Of a DNA stretch of 64,000 nt, positions 31,471 to 42,716 are shown piece by piece. Within the stretch, counting starts at the first letter, position 1, and every line of letters starts with the position of its first letter. The stretch comes from Coenobita brevimanus (Eukaryota > Arthropoda > Malacostraca > Decapoda > Coenobitidae): positions 33,232,112-33,296,111 of the forward strand of contig CM064715.1 in assembly GCA_032717465.1 (NCBI GenBank), in the 5' to 3' direction. The position numbers were made by a program, and so were the translations under genes. Below the pieces are notes generated by a model that made no database searches, had not been told where the DNA came from, and worked only from the letters and a program-made list of their open reading frames with translations.

Positions 31471-33514
31471 GGTATTTATGAAGATCAGCTGTCAACTAAT
31501 GTTCGTTTTTTTCTCAACACTAGCTGTTACACCACATTATTACAAGCAACGTTTTCTCTATGCATTTTCCTCGCAAATGTATAATAAGGAAATTATGAGA
31601 TTCATTACAAAATACGACGGGATGGGTGGGTCCCACCATTACCGGTTAAACTTTCTGACTTTTAATGTACCCCTCAAACAACTCTCGTCTCTATTATTTT
31701 TTTCAATTCTTCTACTCATTATTCATCAATCACTACCTCGAGTCAAAGACTGTGTACTAATATTAAGTCTCAGATCGATTAAACTCACGAGTCATGTGTA
31801 TTTTGACTTTCAAAAATCTTGTCAGATTTCTGTAAATTTTTCTGTAGATTTCCAAAAATTCAGTAAATTTTGCCTTAAAATCTGTTTTTCTGGAAGAACA
31901 TCAAAATATCTGTAGAAATACAGATATGTCTGTAGACCTGGCACACTGAGTCTCCTGGAGGGAGGAGGAGGAGGAAACAAGGGAAGGAAAGGGAGGAGAC
32001 GAGGGGAGTAAAGTATACACCACTTCCGCATGACGGCCAATCACCTAGTCGGATTTCATAGAGAACCAATCATAGACCACCCACGCATCCCTGGCGCGAT
32101 GAATTTGACGTAATTCAGTCCGGCGATGGCTACCCAGTGTTTAGGCTGTGCGAACGTTCCTTTCGAAATTATTTCTACTTTTTTCAACAATAACGATAAA
32201 GCACTTACTTTTTTCAGAGCTCACGGTGTTCTACAGCTCTCTGTTAATTGAGGCAAGTGCAATACTCCCTGCAATTACCAACTACAAGAGAATTTATGGC
32301 GGTACCCATCATCTTACGTGATCCCTAAAACCAAAAAAAGAAAGTGGTATGCTTTCGTGACGAGTGACTGTTCAAGGTCTTTTCTGGAAAAAACTAGACT
32401 AGAACCTTGGAAACTTCTTCTCTTCATTACTTTTTGGCTACAAAAAGAGTTTAATCACAAATTTATTTGCCACATTTAAGATATCTCTCTTCATGCAAGT
32501 GTTGACTGGCGATCTTTTTTGTAGCGACGTCACTCAGTTCTGGTTTAATAAACAAGGTCCTATTGGTGGAGCTGGTGTAGTGGTGGAAATTGATGAAACA
32601 TTGATAGTGAAGAGAAAACATGGTGTTGGTGGGTTATTAAAGCAAGTGTGGCTTCTTGGTGGAATAGAGAGGGAATCAGTGAAATTTTTTGTAGTTCCTC
32701 TGACTGGTCCGGTGGGTGACAAGCGTGATCGGGATACTTTGGTGCCAGTAATTAAGCAGTACATTTGCCGGGAACCCAAATTATCAGTGATAAGTGGGGA
32801 GCTTACAACAAGCTAGGAGATGAGGGTTTCCTACATGAAACTATCAACCATTCAGAGAACTTTGTAAGCCAGGACAATAACTTCATTCACACTCAAAACA
32901 CTGAAAGGCTCTGGCAGGATATTAAAGAATGGGTTAAGAGGCCCGGAATTCGAGCAGAGTACTTAATGCAATATCTAGGCAGATATTTATTCATCAAATT
33001 GTACTGCCCAGGCGATTCGGTGTTGCACAAGTTCCTGGTGGAAGCTGCCAAACTGTACCCACCTCAGTCAGGCCGCTGACACACGCAGAGCGAGGCACCT
33101 GCTCCTACACCACAAGAGTGTTCCTAAGTTAAGTTAGGTAAGGTATTGTTTGGTTTCTTTAGCTTTACTTTATCTTTCTTTCCGCTGTAGGCCTAGGCTA
33201 GTAGGGCAGCCTTGGTTAGGTTAGGTTAGGAATGGTTGGATTGGTTAGGTTAGAATGACTGAATTAACTAATTTTTAGGTGAATTTAGCTTTTTCCCATG
33301 GATTATGATGTGTTTGAAGCGATTTTGTTCATTTAAGTCGGAAAATCACTCGTTCTGCTTTCCCCTTGGGTATTGAGGTGGGGGGGGGATATCTCGAAAA
33401 CGAGTTAGTTCCGACAAAAATAAATATCAAAATTGCTTGTAACACATCAAAATCGATGGGAAAAAGCCAAGTTCACCAAAAAATATGGGTTGACAGCTGA
33501 TCTTCATAATTACC
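31471..33514 (+). mobile_element. Merlin-family DNA transposon, 2,044 bp
   Basis: 26-bp inverted ends: left GGTATTTATGAAGATCAGCT..., right its complement with one change (GGTAATTATGAAGATCAGCT on the minus strand). Target duplication of 8 bp, GTAAATCT at 31463-31470 and ATAAATTT at 33515-33522 (two differences). X2 has the empty site TAGTAAATCTTAGG. Carries an IS1016-like transposase. Confidence 0.92.
32190..33079 (+). pseudogene. Merlin transposase, frameshifted
   Basis: IS1016/ISXO2-like DDE transposase. The N-terminal part reads FFRAHGVLQLSVN then CNTPCNYQLQENLWRYPSSY (zinc-binding region) with stops; TKKRKWYAFVTSDCSRSFL follows. Catalytic part from 32493: VVEIDETLIVKRKHG (first Asp near 32590), VWLLGGIERESVKFFVV, DKRDRDTLVPVIKQYI, then a frameshift near 32770, IISDKWGAYNKLGDEGF (second Asp), NHSENFV, HTQNTERLWQDIKEWVKRPG (catalytic Glu), and YLGRYLFIKLY. 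All three acidic residues are present, but the frame is broken at least twice. Confidence 0.9.
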
Positions 33515-33694
33515 ATAAATTTTAGGTTGTCATTTTGAGTTTGAATTTTGGCCATCCTCCAAGGAGTGATACAGACGAGGTTGAGTGGCCTGCAAGGTGT
33601 GCTAATGTCTAACTACTCACGCCCTCTAATAAGATCACGCTACCTCATTTCTCATAAAGCCATATATTCTCAAATAATATCAAGCTATCCTATT

Positions 33695-34828
33695 TCACTG
33701 TAATTATCCAAAAATTCTCGTCGTTACACTGATGGCTAAAGCTGTGGGATAAGATATTGTTATGGAATAAGATATTGTTGTGAAATAGAATCCATCAATA
33801 ACAGTACACTGGAGGTCCACTTAATCTCACGGTATTTCTAGAATTGGTGATCTTTAAAGCTCCTGGAGGACCAGCAAAATTATGCTTCACCGAGAATGGA
33901 ATGAATACCGAGATGGAAACACAACTTGTGTATTTTGTGGCTTGGTCTAGTTGAAGGAGGAGTAAAGTGGAAGATGAGTTGTTGATGAAACTTAGGTGTC
34001 ATATGTCAAGAAGAACGAGTGTAGCTCAGTGGACCATGATAGCCGATCCGTTAGGTTCTTCCCCCTCAAAACAAAAAAATCCACACACATCACGCCATCG
34101 TGTAGTGGAAGTGTTGATGGACAGAGGTGTGTACGTGGTAGAGGATGTGTTGATTGGGAAGAGGATGCAGGGAGACGCAGGAAGGGTGAGGCCCTGTTGC
34201 GGAGAAGAGTGGCCCTTGGGACCCCTGGTGGGGGCCTTTGAGCCTGATCTGGTGGATAAATAGTTGCCGCCCCGTGAGAGATGCCCTCCCCGGAGACTTA
34301 TTGAGAAGTGTTGAGTGTTAAGCTGGTTATGGCAGTATTAAGTTAAGAGATGGGTAGGGAAATGTTTGTGGGTCGGACTGTCTGACTATTGACTGTGAGT
34401 TCATAGGAGTTTGGGTTATGGGCGCAGCCCAGTTCATTGGCAATATTAGATTGCTTTAATTCGAGGGGCAGTGTGCACGTGCCTCACAACTTACAGTCAA
34501 CACGGTCTCGGGTGAAACAGTGACCTCAGGACCTGATAGGCGCTTGTCAGTTCCTAGGTGGAGAGCTGGAAGCTTAAGAACGAATGAATGGGAGCGTAAA
34601 TGCGATTAGTTAATAGGTTGTATGACTGGGAAGCACCCCTAGGACGATCCTGGCAGCGAGAGTACGGGTCTGTCCAGGTGAGATGACCATGTTCCCACCC
34701 AGGCAGGAGGTTGGCTGGGGCACATCTATCCACTGAATTTCGAGTGTATCGTGACAGAGAAGCGGCCCCTGGGGGTACGTGATTTTTCTTGTGGACTGAC
34801 AGGTGCCACTTACTGGAGTCGTGTTCAC
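33695..34828. other. No clear gene
   Basis: Holds a 98-codon frame at 33967-34263 (VLMDRGVYVVEDVLIGKRMQ) with no domain I recognise, and some GC-rich sequence. Forms the left flank of the hAT-like element. Confidence 0.5.
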
Positions 34829-34928
34829 AGTGAAATCAGGGCTTCCACGAGCAAATTCCCCTTTACCCTAAAAATCTTCCTGAAATACCCTAAAAGTCTG
34901 AATTTTACTTTAAAAATTTTACTTGGTG

Positions 34929-34933
<5 letters not shown>

Positions 34934-35000
<67 letters not shown>
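34934..35000. repeat. (TA)n then (CA)n
   Basis: TA tract followed by a short ACACAC run. Confidence 0.95.
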
Positions 35001-35001
<1 letters not shown>

Positions 35002-35002
35002 C

Positions 35003-35890
35003 TATATGTAGATATGAGCACCTTTATGCTTTAATAATAATAATTATAATAATACCAGTCCATGCATCCACCCATCGTCCAATCCTATGTTGCCCCAAGA
35101 GGAGTGTAAGAGTCCAGGGTTAGGCAAGTTCGCCCCGACATTTAAGATGAGTGACCAGCCTCACTCATCCCTGAGTGGCATTACGTGAGCAATGAATCCC
35201 AGCCACCCCTTGAATATAAACCTGCACCGGCTCAATCCGATTGGAGCGCCTTAATTACCCACTAAACCACCAGGCTCCATAATTTGGCTATATGGTTCCC
35301 ACCCAGCATAGTAAATGGTTTTCTGGTGTAAAAGAAACCATTTGGCTTGTTGCTCAGTGTAGAGTCACAAATAAGGAGAAGGAAGCGGAAAGAAAGAAAG
35401 ACGAGAGTGTTAAGTCACCCGTAGGCAGAAGGAAGAGGAAAGAAGAGGATGGAAGGAAGAGAGGAAGGGGCAGACACACGAGAGCTGTACTGCATTAAGT
35501 GAGTGGACGGTGAGCACCCCCACCTACCACCACCAATAATAATAATAATAAAAACAATAATATCACATTTATTCCCTATTTATCACAGAGTGCAGTGAAA
35601 ACACGAACTTAAAATACTATTATTTGTTTCTGGAGTTATATAAATTCACTTGGACAGTCCTAACAGGAGGAAATCTAATGATTACAGTAAACGTCTACAT
35701 GTAGATATGAGCACTGTTATGCTTTAATAATAATAATAATAATAAGCCACTATTTAACACAGAGTATAGTGACAACAAATATAAGCACCTGTAACAGTAT
35801 CACCTTTGAAACACATGAACTTAAAATACCATCATTTCTTTCTGAAGTAAATAAATTCACCTGGATAGGCCTAAAAGCAGGAAATCTAAG
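35003..35890. repeat. Diverged direct repeats with (TAA)n
   Basis: GTAGATATGAGCAC.TTTATGCTTTAATAATAAT occurs near 35010 and 35705. The block CACAGAGTGCAGTGAAAACA to CTAACAGGAGGAAATCTAA (35585-35680) is repeated in diverged form at 35758-35890. TAA runs at 35030 and 35725. Confidence 0.65.
35062..35285 (-). mobile_element. SINE-like repeat S, copy 2 (inverted)
   Basis: Reverse complement of the copy at 22376-22590: CATCGTCCAATCCTATGTTG to AATTACCCACTAAACCACC. Confidence 0.7.
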
Positions 35891-36319
35891 GGGTCTTTGT
35901 ATGCAGCATGTGTTAGAAGTGTAATGCTGTATGGCAGTGAGACCTGGGCAGTAAAGGAGGAGGATATTCGCCGGCTCAGACGTACAGAAATTTCAGTGAT
36001 TAGGTGGATGTGTGGTGTGTCCCTGTGTCCAAGGCCTGGGGAGGCTGGGTTTACGATGGAAGAGTTGAGAGGTAGGATGGGACTGGAGTGTATTGGTGCT
36101 GTGATGAGGAGAGGTAGATTGAGAAGGTTTGGACATGTGGAGAGGATCGGGGATGATAATTGGGTGAGGAATGTGGGAAGTGTTAATATTGGGGGTGGGG
36201 TTATGAGGGGTAGACCGAGAAAGACATGGGACGAGGTCATTAAGTGTGACCTCAGGGTTAAGGGACTGAACATGGAGGCTGCAATGGATCGTGCAGCATG
36301 GAGAGCCGCCATTGGGTGA
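35857..36319 (+). pseudogene. LINE family D ORF2 C-terminal end
   Basis: Open frame 35897-36319 reading MYAACVRSVMLYGSETWAVK, RTEISVIRWMCGVSL, RRFGHVERIGDDNW, and MRGRPRKTWDEVIKCDL, ending AAWRAAIG. This is the post-RT region of a non-LTR element: a different family from A and B. The 3' end runs GGCCGACGCATGCAAGCATG to AAACGAAACGAAACGAAC. The RT itself is missing by 5' truncation. Confidence 0.8.
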
Positions 36320-36389
36320 CCAAGGCCGACGCATGCAAGCATGATGGAGCCTTTATAAACGAAACGAAACGAACCCAACTAACTTTTTT

Positions 36390-37646
36390 TGAGTGAATTT
36401 CTTATGTTCATCATTTAGTTTATGAAATAATCAATTTTTCTTCTACATACATCCGTCGCAAATGCACTTTTTAGTACTTAGCTAGTAGACAAGGAGTGGG
36501 AGTGGGGGTTGTTCAGCTCGTAGCTCCATCTGTTACCCAATCTATGTCCAGACTAGATTAAATTACCGTAGGTTTGGTTAAGTTAGATTAAATTTGGATA
36601 GGTTAGGTTAGGTTGATTTAAATCAGATGCAGTGAAAGACTGAGATAGGAGCTGTAGACTCCCCCCCCCCCACCTTCTTTCTTATGTACCAGGTACGAAG
36701 AAGAGCATTTATGACGAATGCTTATTTAAGAGAAAATGCTTAGATCTGCTTAAATTCAGCAACGAGCATATTAATTTCAGTGTCCGCTTGTTGGGTGTAT
36801 TTCCGACAATTTACCCACTGTACATATGTATTTGTCTGGTTCAAGCTACCAGTGCTACCATTTTATGAATTATGGTTGTACTTGGTAGTGCAAAAAAAAA
36901 GAAAAAAAGCTACATTTGCATTACCCATAATGATGCACCACTCTCAAGTACTGTATTTAAAAAAAAAGAAAAAAGATGTACAGTTATTCAGTACACATCA
37001 CAATGAAATAGTTTTTCTTTGGTATCATTCTCACAACGACCCTTCTCTATCATACTTGTCACCTGGAAAGAGTTTTTGGTTCTATTATCATTTCACCCCA
37101 AATAACAATTACGAAATTTTGATCCATTTTTTTTTTTTTTATTTAAGATAATTTTAAGACACAGTTCTTGTATGGAATTTTCGTTGCACATTATTATTTT
37201 TTTACTCTTGAAGGTAAGGTTAGGTTAGGTTACTTTAGTTTATTTTCAAGAGTAAAATAATAATTTGCGGCAAAAATGCCCTAGTAGAAAATTGTCTTAA
37301 AATTGTCTAAAATACTGAAAAAAACAAATCAAAGTCACGTAACTGTGTTGGGGATGGAGATGATAATTTTAAATCTCCCATTTGTGTGCAGTACATCTTC
37401 TGTCACACACTTCACAGTAAATACTTTTTCATTTTTTTAGTACTATGTGCACAAATAAATAATATATGAGACTGTTCCACTCGTACTCTGACTGGCAAAA
37501 CACTGCACATGTTGATACCCTGGTAGATCACTAGGTCTACAGTATATATCGAATTTCGACTACAGCAGTGACAGTTGTCATCCATCTGTTATTACTGTAC
37601 CTAATTGTCTTTACAGGAATGAGTCAAGCTCATACTGTCCCGTGTC
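36390..37646. other. No gene; short TTAGG runs
   Basis: Long A/T-rich stretch with poly(A)/poly(T) blocks. GGATAGGTTAGGTTAGGTTG near 36597 and AAGGTTAGGTTAGGTTAC near 37216 contain 2-3 telomere-type units. The 123-codon frame at 36780-37151 is low complexity and I do not call it. Confidence 0.5.
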
Positions 37647-38412
37647 TTAACCCGAGACGTCCCGTCGACGTATGGGTATGTTGAAACATTTTGCATTTAC
37701 CAGTCCCATCAACGTACTGGTACGTTTTGCAATTGCAAGGTCCCTAATTTGCACAATTTTCAATTTTCGCGCGTGATTTTTCGTACGTATACACGGGACA
37801 CCTTCCTCTATTCCTCTACAAGATGCCAAGCAGGGACAATGCCTTACACCACATAACCTCCCCGCCCCCACATGCCATTGTCTCGGTAATTCACCTGTTA
37901 CCAGTGACCTGGCCAATAAAGACATTCAGGGGCCAGAGTGATTCCCCAATAGATGACAATGTGGAGGACAAAGTTTACATAGCATTAGAGGAAGAAACAG
38001 TCAGAAATGATGATCAGGTAATGTGGCAAAAGAAGGTCAGGAATGGTGATGAGTTAGTGAGTGAAACAATGCTTATAATCCCTATATTACTGTTTGAAAA
38101 CCAATATTCTCTCATACTACATATAAATTCGTACCAAATAAATAAATAAATACCGTTTAGGAGTGGTGTGGAATAGTTATCCTCCCATAGAACTCGTTTT
38201 CTTTGCAGCCAGCCTGATAGAAAACCCTGTAAGGTAAGGAGGTACTCCTATCTGTATCGAGTATTTTAAACCTCAGGTGAGCTATTTGTCTATGAATTTG
38301 CGATGTTTCTCACCAAAAGCGGAGGTTTTAAGCCAAAAAAAAAAAAAATCCAAAAATGGTCGGGACTGGGGGGTGTCGGAGGTGCGAAAGTGGTCGGAAC
38401 GTGATGGGTTAA
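37647..38412. mobile_element. Non-autonomous piggyBac derivative, 766 bp
   Basis: Bounded by TTAA at 37647-37650 and 38409-38412. Ends TTAACCCGAGACGTCCCG and GGAACGTGATGGGTTAA match those of the full element at 7399-11050, as do internal blocks (CGGGACACCTTCCT; TTTCTCACCAAAAGCGGAGG). Transposase missing, consistent with internal deletion. Confidence 0.88.
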
Positions 38413-38415
38413 ACC

Positions 38416-38661
38416 TTATTTATCGTACATATCCTTAAATTTGTGAATTGTTTTGGCACACACTATTTCATTCGGTAGTGCATTCCACTGATCAATTGCT
38501 CTGTTTGGGAAACTGAATTTCCTCACGTCTTTATTACCTCTCTTCTTATGCATTTTTTTGCAGTGTCTTCTTGCTGATGCTTCACCATATGTTAAGTAAT
38601 CATTTATGTCTATTTTCTCCTTCCCTGATATGCATTTATATAGCATTATGCTATATGCCAA
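38416..38661 (-). pseudogene. LINE ORF2 C-terminal end
   Basis: 81-codon frame reading YKCISGKEKIDINDYL, RKFSFPNRAIDQWNALPNEI and TIHKFKDMYDK to stop: the terminal block with the conserved Trp-Asn-x-Leu-Pro of CR1/jockey-type ORF2. It abuts the piggyBac derivative, which may have inserted in the LINE 3' end. Confidence 0.7.
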
Positions 38662-39199
38662 GAGTGTCTACAGATATTAATAAAAGTGAAACAACATTTA
38701 CATCAAGAAAATGTAATGAGTATAGAAGAAAAGAGAGAAAAAAATATTACGTTACCTCTTATTACCCCCACACGAGCTCAGCTGTTCCGCGTCAAAAGGA
38801 AACCGTCCTCAACCACATAAAATGGGTCTGATCAGACCCATTTTCTTTTACTTAGTTCATGGCAGACATCAATAAGCCTACTTTTTCTAACCACATATTA
38901 TAATTAGGTATTAACTTTAGTCATGTTGATAAAAAGACTTTAAAATACCCTAAAAATTAACAAAAACACCCCCAACTTGCTCGATTCCCCTAGATTTTAC
39001 AAAATTTAAGCTTACCCTAAACTGTACCCTAAAGAGGGCCCAATTCCCCTAAAATGGGGTATTTACCCTAAAGTGGAAGCCCTGAGTGAAATTTGGTAAG
39101 TCCATCCCGTCCGCACACACGTCCCTAGGAAATTTAGATGAATGATTTGAATGTTGATCCGATGTTAATTTTTTTTTTTTTTCCAGGAGGAAGGACCCG
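38662..39199. other. hAT interior and short spacer
   Basis: 38662-39084 contains TACCCTAAA-type subterminal repeats. 39093-39199 is a spacer with a T run ending where X2 begins. No gene. Confidence 0.6.
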
Positions 39200-40825
39200 T
39201 GTAGTGCCCTAATTTTAAGTGTTAGTGTAAGTTAGTATAAGCTAGTATTGTAAGTAATCTTAAGTATACTTGTAAGTATAGCTCATGATTTAACCGTTGA
39301 GTTCTATATTTAAGTCTAGTCTTAGTTGATATTCATAATGTGAACATGATTGTGATATTGATAGTACTGAGTCAAGATTTAATGTGAACATGATTGTTAT
39401 ACATATGGATCAGTTCTTCCCCCTCAAAAAAGACGTATAACCGCAAAATTTTAGTTGAGAATAATCGCGAATATCTTTCTTCGTATTCTGATCTAGAGAT
39501 TTACCTGGCGAAGTTAATAGATTTTCTCTTTCGAACTATGCACTGGTGAACTGAGAATGTCTGAAGTGAGAATATTGAAGATTGTCATTGTGAAGCGCGA
39601 AATTTATGTCACTGAATCCTGTTTGCAGTCACGTAGGCATGTAACCGACAAAGGGTAATAACACAGTGTTATTACCCTTTGTCGGTTACATGCCTACGTG
39701 ACTGCAAACAGGATTCAGTGACATAAATTTCGCGCTTCACAATGACAATCTTCAATATTCTCACTTCAGACATTCTCAGTTCACCACTGCAAGCTTATTT
39801 CAAAAATTTCAACATCGTAAATCACTTTTTTACGTATGTTGAGTGCAAACGTATCTTTTGCAGGGAATCTATATACGAACGAATGAACGAACGCCAAACA
39901 ATTTAGACCATCGCTCCTTTCATCGTTGCAGGTTAGTGCCGAACTCTCACCCCCACCCTCCCGTTTTCTCCCTCGTGTATTAAGTTATCGTATACGTTTG
40001 TGAGTTAGAGTGGTAATGTTTCCCCTCATCCCCCTCGTACTGAATAATGAGTTCGCTGTTCTCTCCTCATCGTTCCAGACGAGAGTTATGAAGAGCCGTG
40101 GCTAGCATCCCAAGGATTCGAGCGTTCTAGCCACGGCCTAACCTCTTGACACACTAAATCACCCCACCCTTCCCTTTAGTTAACGGAATCAAAGTGAATA
40201 TCGGCTGGTCCATTTGTCCATTTGATCACGGTCCAAGTGATTATTGGTCCTTTTGATTATTGTGTCTAATTTATATAAGATTCTTCAATTATCGTGTATT
40301 CAGTCTTTGAGAATATTCTTTGCTGATAATCTTTAGGTTCATTCCCGACGAGTCCGTCAGAGACGACGGGACTATATCCATGCGTATCAGTATTCTTGGG
40401 ATATTAATCTAGTGTGTAAAGATACATATTTCTGGAGTTATACTGTAAATCCTCATCACTGAATATTAATTTAGTTCGTGAAGATTCATACTTCAGGAAA
40501 GTGTAACAGTATTCTTTGAAAATTCAGTTTGAGAAGATTCATATTTCTGTTAATATGGATCCTCATAATAATTTGTTTGCATCATTCCCAGTTTGAAGTG
40601 CAATCTGTATCTCAATTCTTAATACATAGTAAATCTTAGGTTAAGTCATTTTGAGTCTGAGTTTTGGCTATCCTCCAAGGGGTCATACAGACGAGGTTGA
40701 GTGGCCCGCAAGGTGTGCTAATGTCTAACTACTCACGCCCTCTCTAAGATCATGTCACCTCATTTCTCATAAAGCCATATATTCTCAAATAAATTCACGC
40801 TATCCCATTTTCCATAATTGTGAGC
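39200..40825 (+). mobile_element. Repeat X, copy X2 (short form)
   Basis: Same order of shared blocks as X1 without the coding cassette, LINE B2 or Merlin. Gives empty sites for the last two. Starts TGTAGTGCCCTAATTTTAAG; homology to X1 fades around CTATCCCATTT near 40820. Contains a fold-back duplication of an internal block. Confidence 0.82.
39544..39786. repeat. Near-perfect palindrome, 121-bp arms
   Basis: 39544-39664 is the exact reverse complement of 39666-39786 with a one-base centre. The left arm is colinear with X1; the right arm has no counterpart in X1. Confidence 0.97.
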
Positions 40826-41018
40826 ATTTGTAGTACTCAAATTTTTCTTACGGTACATTATATAACTAATAATTTACCTCCCCTCCCCCCCGTGTTGTCT
40901 TTTTTTCCTGTTATCCACATTTTTCTCAGAGTTTCTAATGTTTTCTTCTAGGCATTTTTCCTTCCTCCGTTAATTTTTCCTCTCTCCTTTTCAGAGAGGG
41001 GAGTTCGAGTCAATTCAC

Positions 41019-41065
<47 letters not shown>

Positions 41066-41179
41066 TTCTTTTCACACAAGCCTTCTCTTTCTTTTTTTCT
41101 TTGCCTTCTTCTATCTTTTTCTTCACAGAAACACAACTGTCAGCTAAGTTTTTTCTTCCTTTTAACTCATCTTGATCTG

Positions 41180-41230
<51 letters not shown>

Positions 41231-41515
41231 CCACTACCACCTCCTCTTTACCGCAAGACCCATTCTTCATCCTCATATCGTTATCTCTGAACATGCCTTT
41301 TATCTCCCTATCACCTCAAAGTCGAACCTGAATTACAAAGCGGTGCTTAAGGAAGTCTCTCCGTTAACCCCTTTAATGCCAGATTCTCATGTATTTTGTT
41401 CATGATATTTCCAGATTTTCATACAGTTCGTGAAGAGTATTATTTTATATCCCATTTTCCATCTCATTTTTCTCCTACAAACCGGTTTTTGCTCCTCTGT
41501 AAAGTGTACTATACT

Positions 41516-41595
<80 letters not shown>

Positions 41596-41646
41596 GGCTA
41601 TTATGATAGATGCTCTCGTTGACTGGTATGATAAATAATGCATTCA
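40826..41646. other. No gene; (TA)n and (CT)n tracts
   Basis: (TA)n at 41024-41062; (CT)n at 41180-41229 and 41520-41594. Poly-Glu/Arg and poly-Ser/Leu frames here are microsatellite artefacts. Confidence 0.85.
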
Positions 41647-41734
41647 TAAAAGGCTATTAACTGGATTAAAGTAACAACTTTGGACCTTGCACATTTTGCT
41701 TTATCTCTTGAAGTGCTAGGAAGCAACAATACTA

Positions 41735-42143
41735 CTACTTTTTTATGTAAGAAAGAAAGAACCAAAGGCCAGGAGCCTGCAAAATTATCCCCTCCAAGAA
41801 AAATAAACAAGAACAGAGAGCCAAATTCAAGATCCGTTCGTCTGAGATGCCTTGACACACCGCGCTTGGGAAAGTGGAGATCATAGGCAGTAGAAAATAC
41901 AGACAGAGGGAGACAGTTCCAGAGTTGACCTGATGCATACATGTAGGACTTGAAGTAATGGCTAACCCTTGCATGAGAGAGTTGCACAGAAAAGGGATGA
42001 GAGTTTGTTGCTAGGCGGGTGTAATGCGCCCACCGTAGTGAAGGTATGCAAGCAAGCAGTTCAAAAGAGAAGTGACGATTTAAGTTGTGACAGAAAAGAG
42101 ATAAAGATGCAACAGTATGATGAAGATACAGAGGTTGAAGGGA
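41735..42143 (-). pseudogene. Jockey-like LINE J, C-terminal part
   Basis: Minus-strand frame reads SLQPLYLHHTVASLSLFCHN, SFELLACIPSLR, NSHPFSVQLSHARVSHYFKS, then QLWNCLPLSVFSTAYDL and FKRGVSRHL-like PKRGVSRHL: a standard LINE post-RT end. At 42143 it meets the Harbinger end. The missing upstream part is at 58117-59500 on the same strand, so this is one LINE split by the transposon. Confidence 0.85.
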
Positions 42144-42591
42144 TAAAGCCCTTGCCACACACATGCAACTCAAGGTCCGACCGTGGCGCGACTCAAGGTC
42201 GTACGCCTCCCAACTGGCCCTGAGTCTGCTCTGCTCACGACTGCTTCACGACTGCTCGTGAGTCCTCAAGAATGTGACAAGATCATGAGGCGACCGCAAG
42301 GCAACGAAGGTATGAGTCTTCAAATTTGAAATTTAACTAATTTTTGTCAGCTACGACCATGACATGACCGCCCACGAACGCAACACGACTGCGTGACGAA
42401 TGCAACACGACCCCCCATGACTGACCCATGGAAGAATAAATTGAGGCCATGGCAATGACGATTTTTCGGGGATATGCCTTTGTAATGGCTCCCCTCTTCT
42501 TCTTTAGTCTGTGGCTGGTTCTTGTTCACTTTTCAATTTCTTCTTTCACTTTATCCATGCCGCATATATGTAGTCCTTTGCCTCTTGTATT

Positions 42592-42716
42592 GTAGGACTA
42601 CATATTATATTTACAAATCATGATAGATAGATAGATAAATAGATAGATAGACAGCCCTCTGCGAGCCTGGGAAAAGGAAATGAGGTTTGCAAGTTACACT
42701 GAGGAAAGCTGACGAT
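42592..42716 (+). repeat. LINE E tail joined to gag, copy 1
   Basis: TGTAGGACTACATATTATAT, ATTTACAAATCATGATAG, (TAGA)n, then CAGCCCTCTGCGAGCCTGGG to GAAAGCTGACGA. The first 35 bp plus tetranucleotides are the 3' end of LINE E; the rest reads as gag coding sequence. The same junction lies at 45631-45752 and, inverted, at 47036-47125. Confidence 0.88.

Larger units (their letters stand above)
26732..33694 (+). mobile_element. Repeat X, copy X1, with nested insertions
   Basis: A multi-kilobase unit also present at 39200-40825 (X2). Shared blocks: 26732-27309, about 28859-28968, 30826-31470 and 33523-33694. Between them X1 has a GC-rich coding cassette (about 27310-28858), a LINE B (28969-30825) and a Merlin transposon (31471-33514), none of which is in X2. 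Starts TGTAGTGCC in both copies. I found neither LTRs nor inverted ends, so the class is unknown. It could be a mobile element, a segmental duplication of a gene region, or a satellite-like unit. Confidence 0.7.
34837..39084. mobile_element. hAT-like element, 4,248 bp, with nested repeats
   Basis: Begins CAGGGCTTCCAC and ends GTGGAAGCCCTG, inverted 12-bp ends of hAT type; subterminal TACCCTAAA repeats continue inward on both sides. The 8-bp AGTGAAAT flanks it at 34829-34836 and 39085-39092. No hAT transposase is seen. The interior holds (TA)n, repeat S, a LINE end, direct repeats and a piggyBac derivative, so the original element may have been shorter. Confidence 0.85.

Noticed and set aside
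26732..33694. Repeat X as an LTR retrotransposon or Helitron
   Set aside because: The two ends of X1 are not alike, no primer site or polypurine tract is seen, and there is no TC/CTRR-hairpin end.
33967..34263. 98-codon frame as a host gene
   Set aside because: No domain, no splice or promoter evidence, and a neighbouring frame is equally open.
41010..41647. Arg/Glu-repeat and Ser/Leu-repeat frames
   Set aside because: Translation of (CT)n or (GA)n microsatellites.
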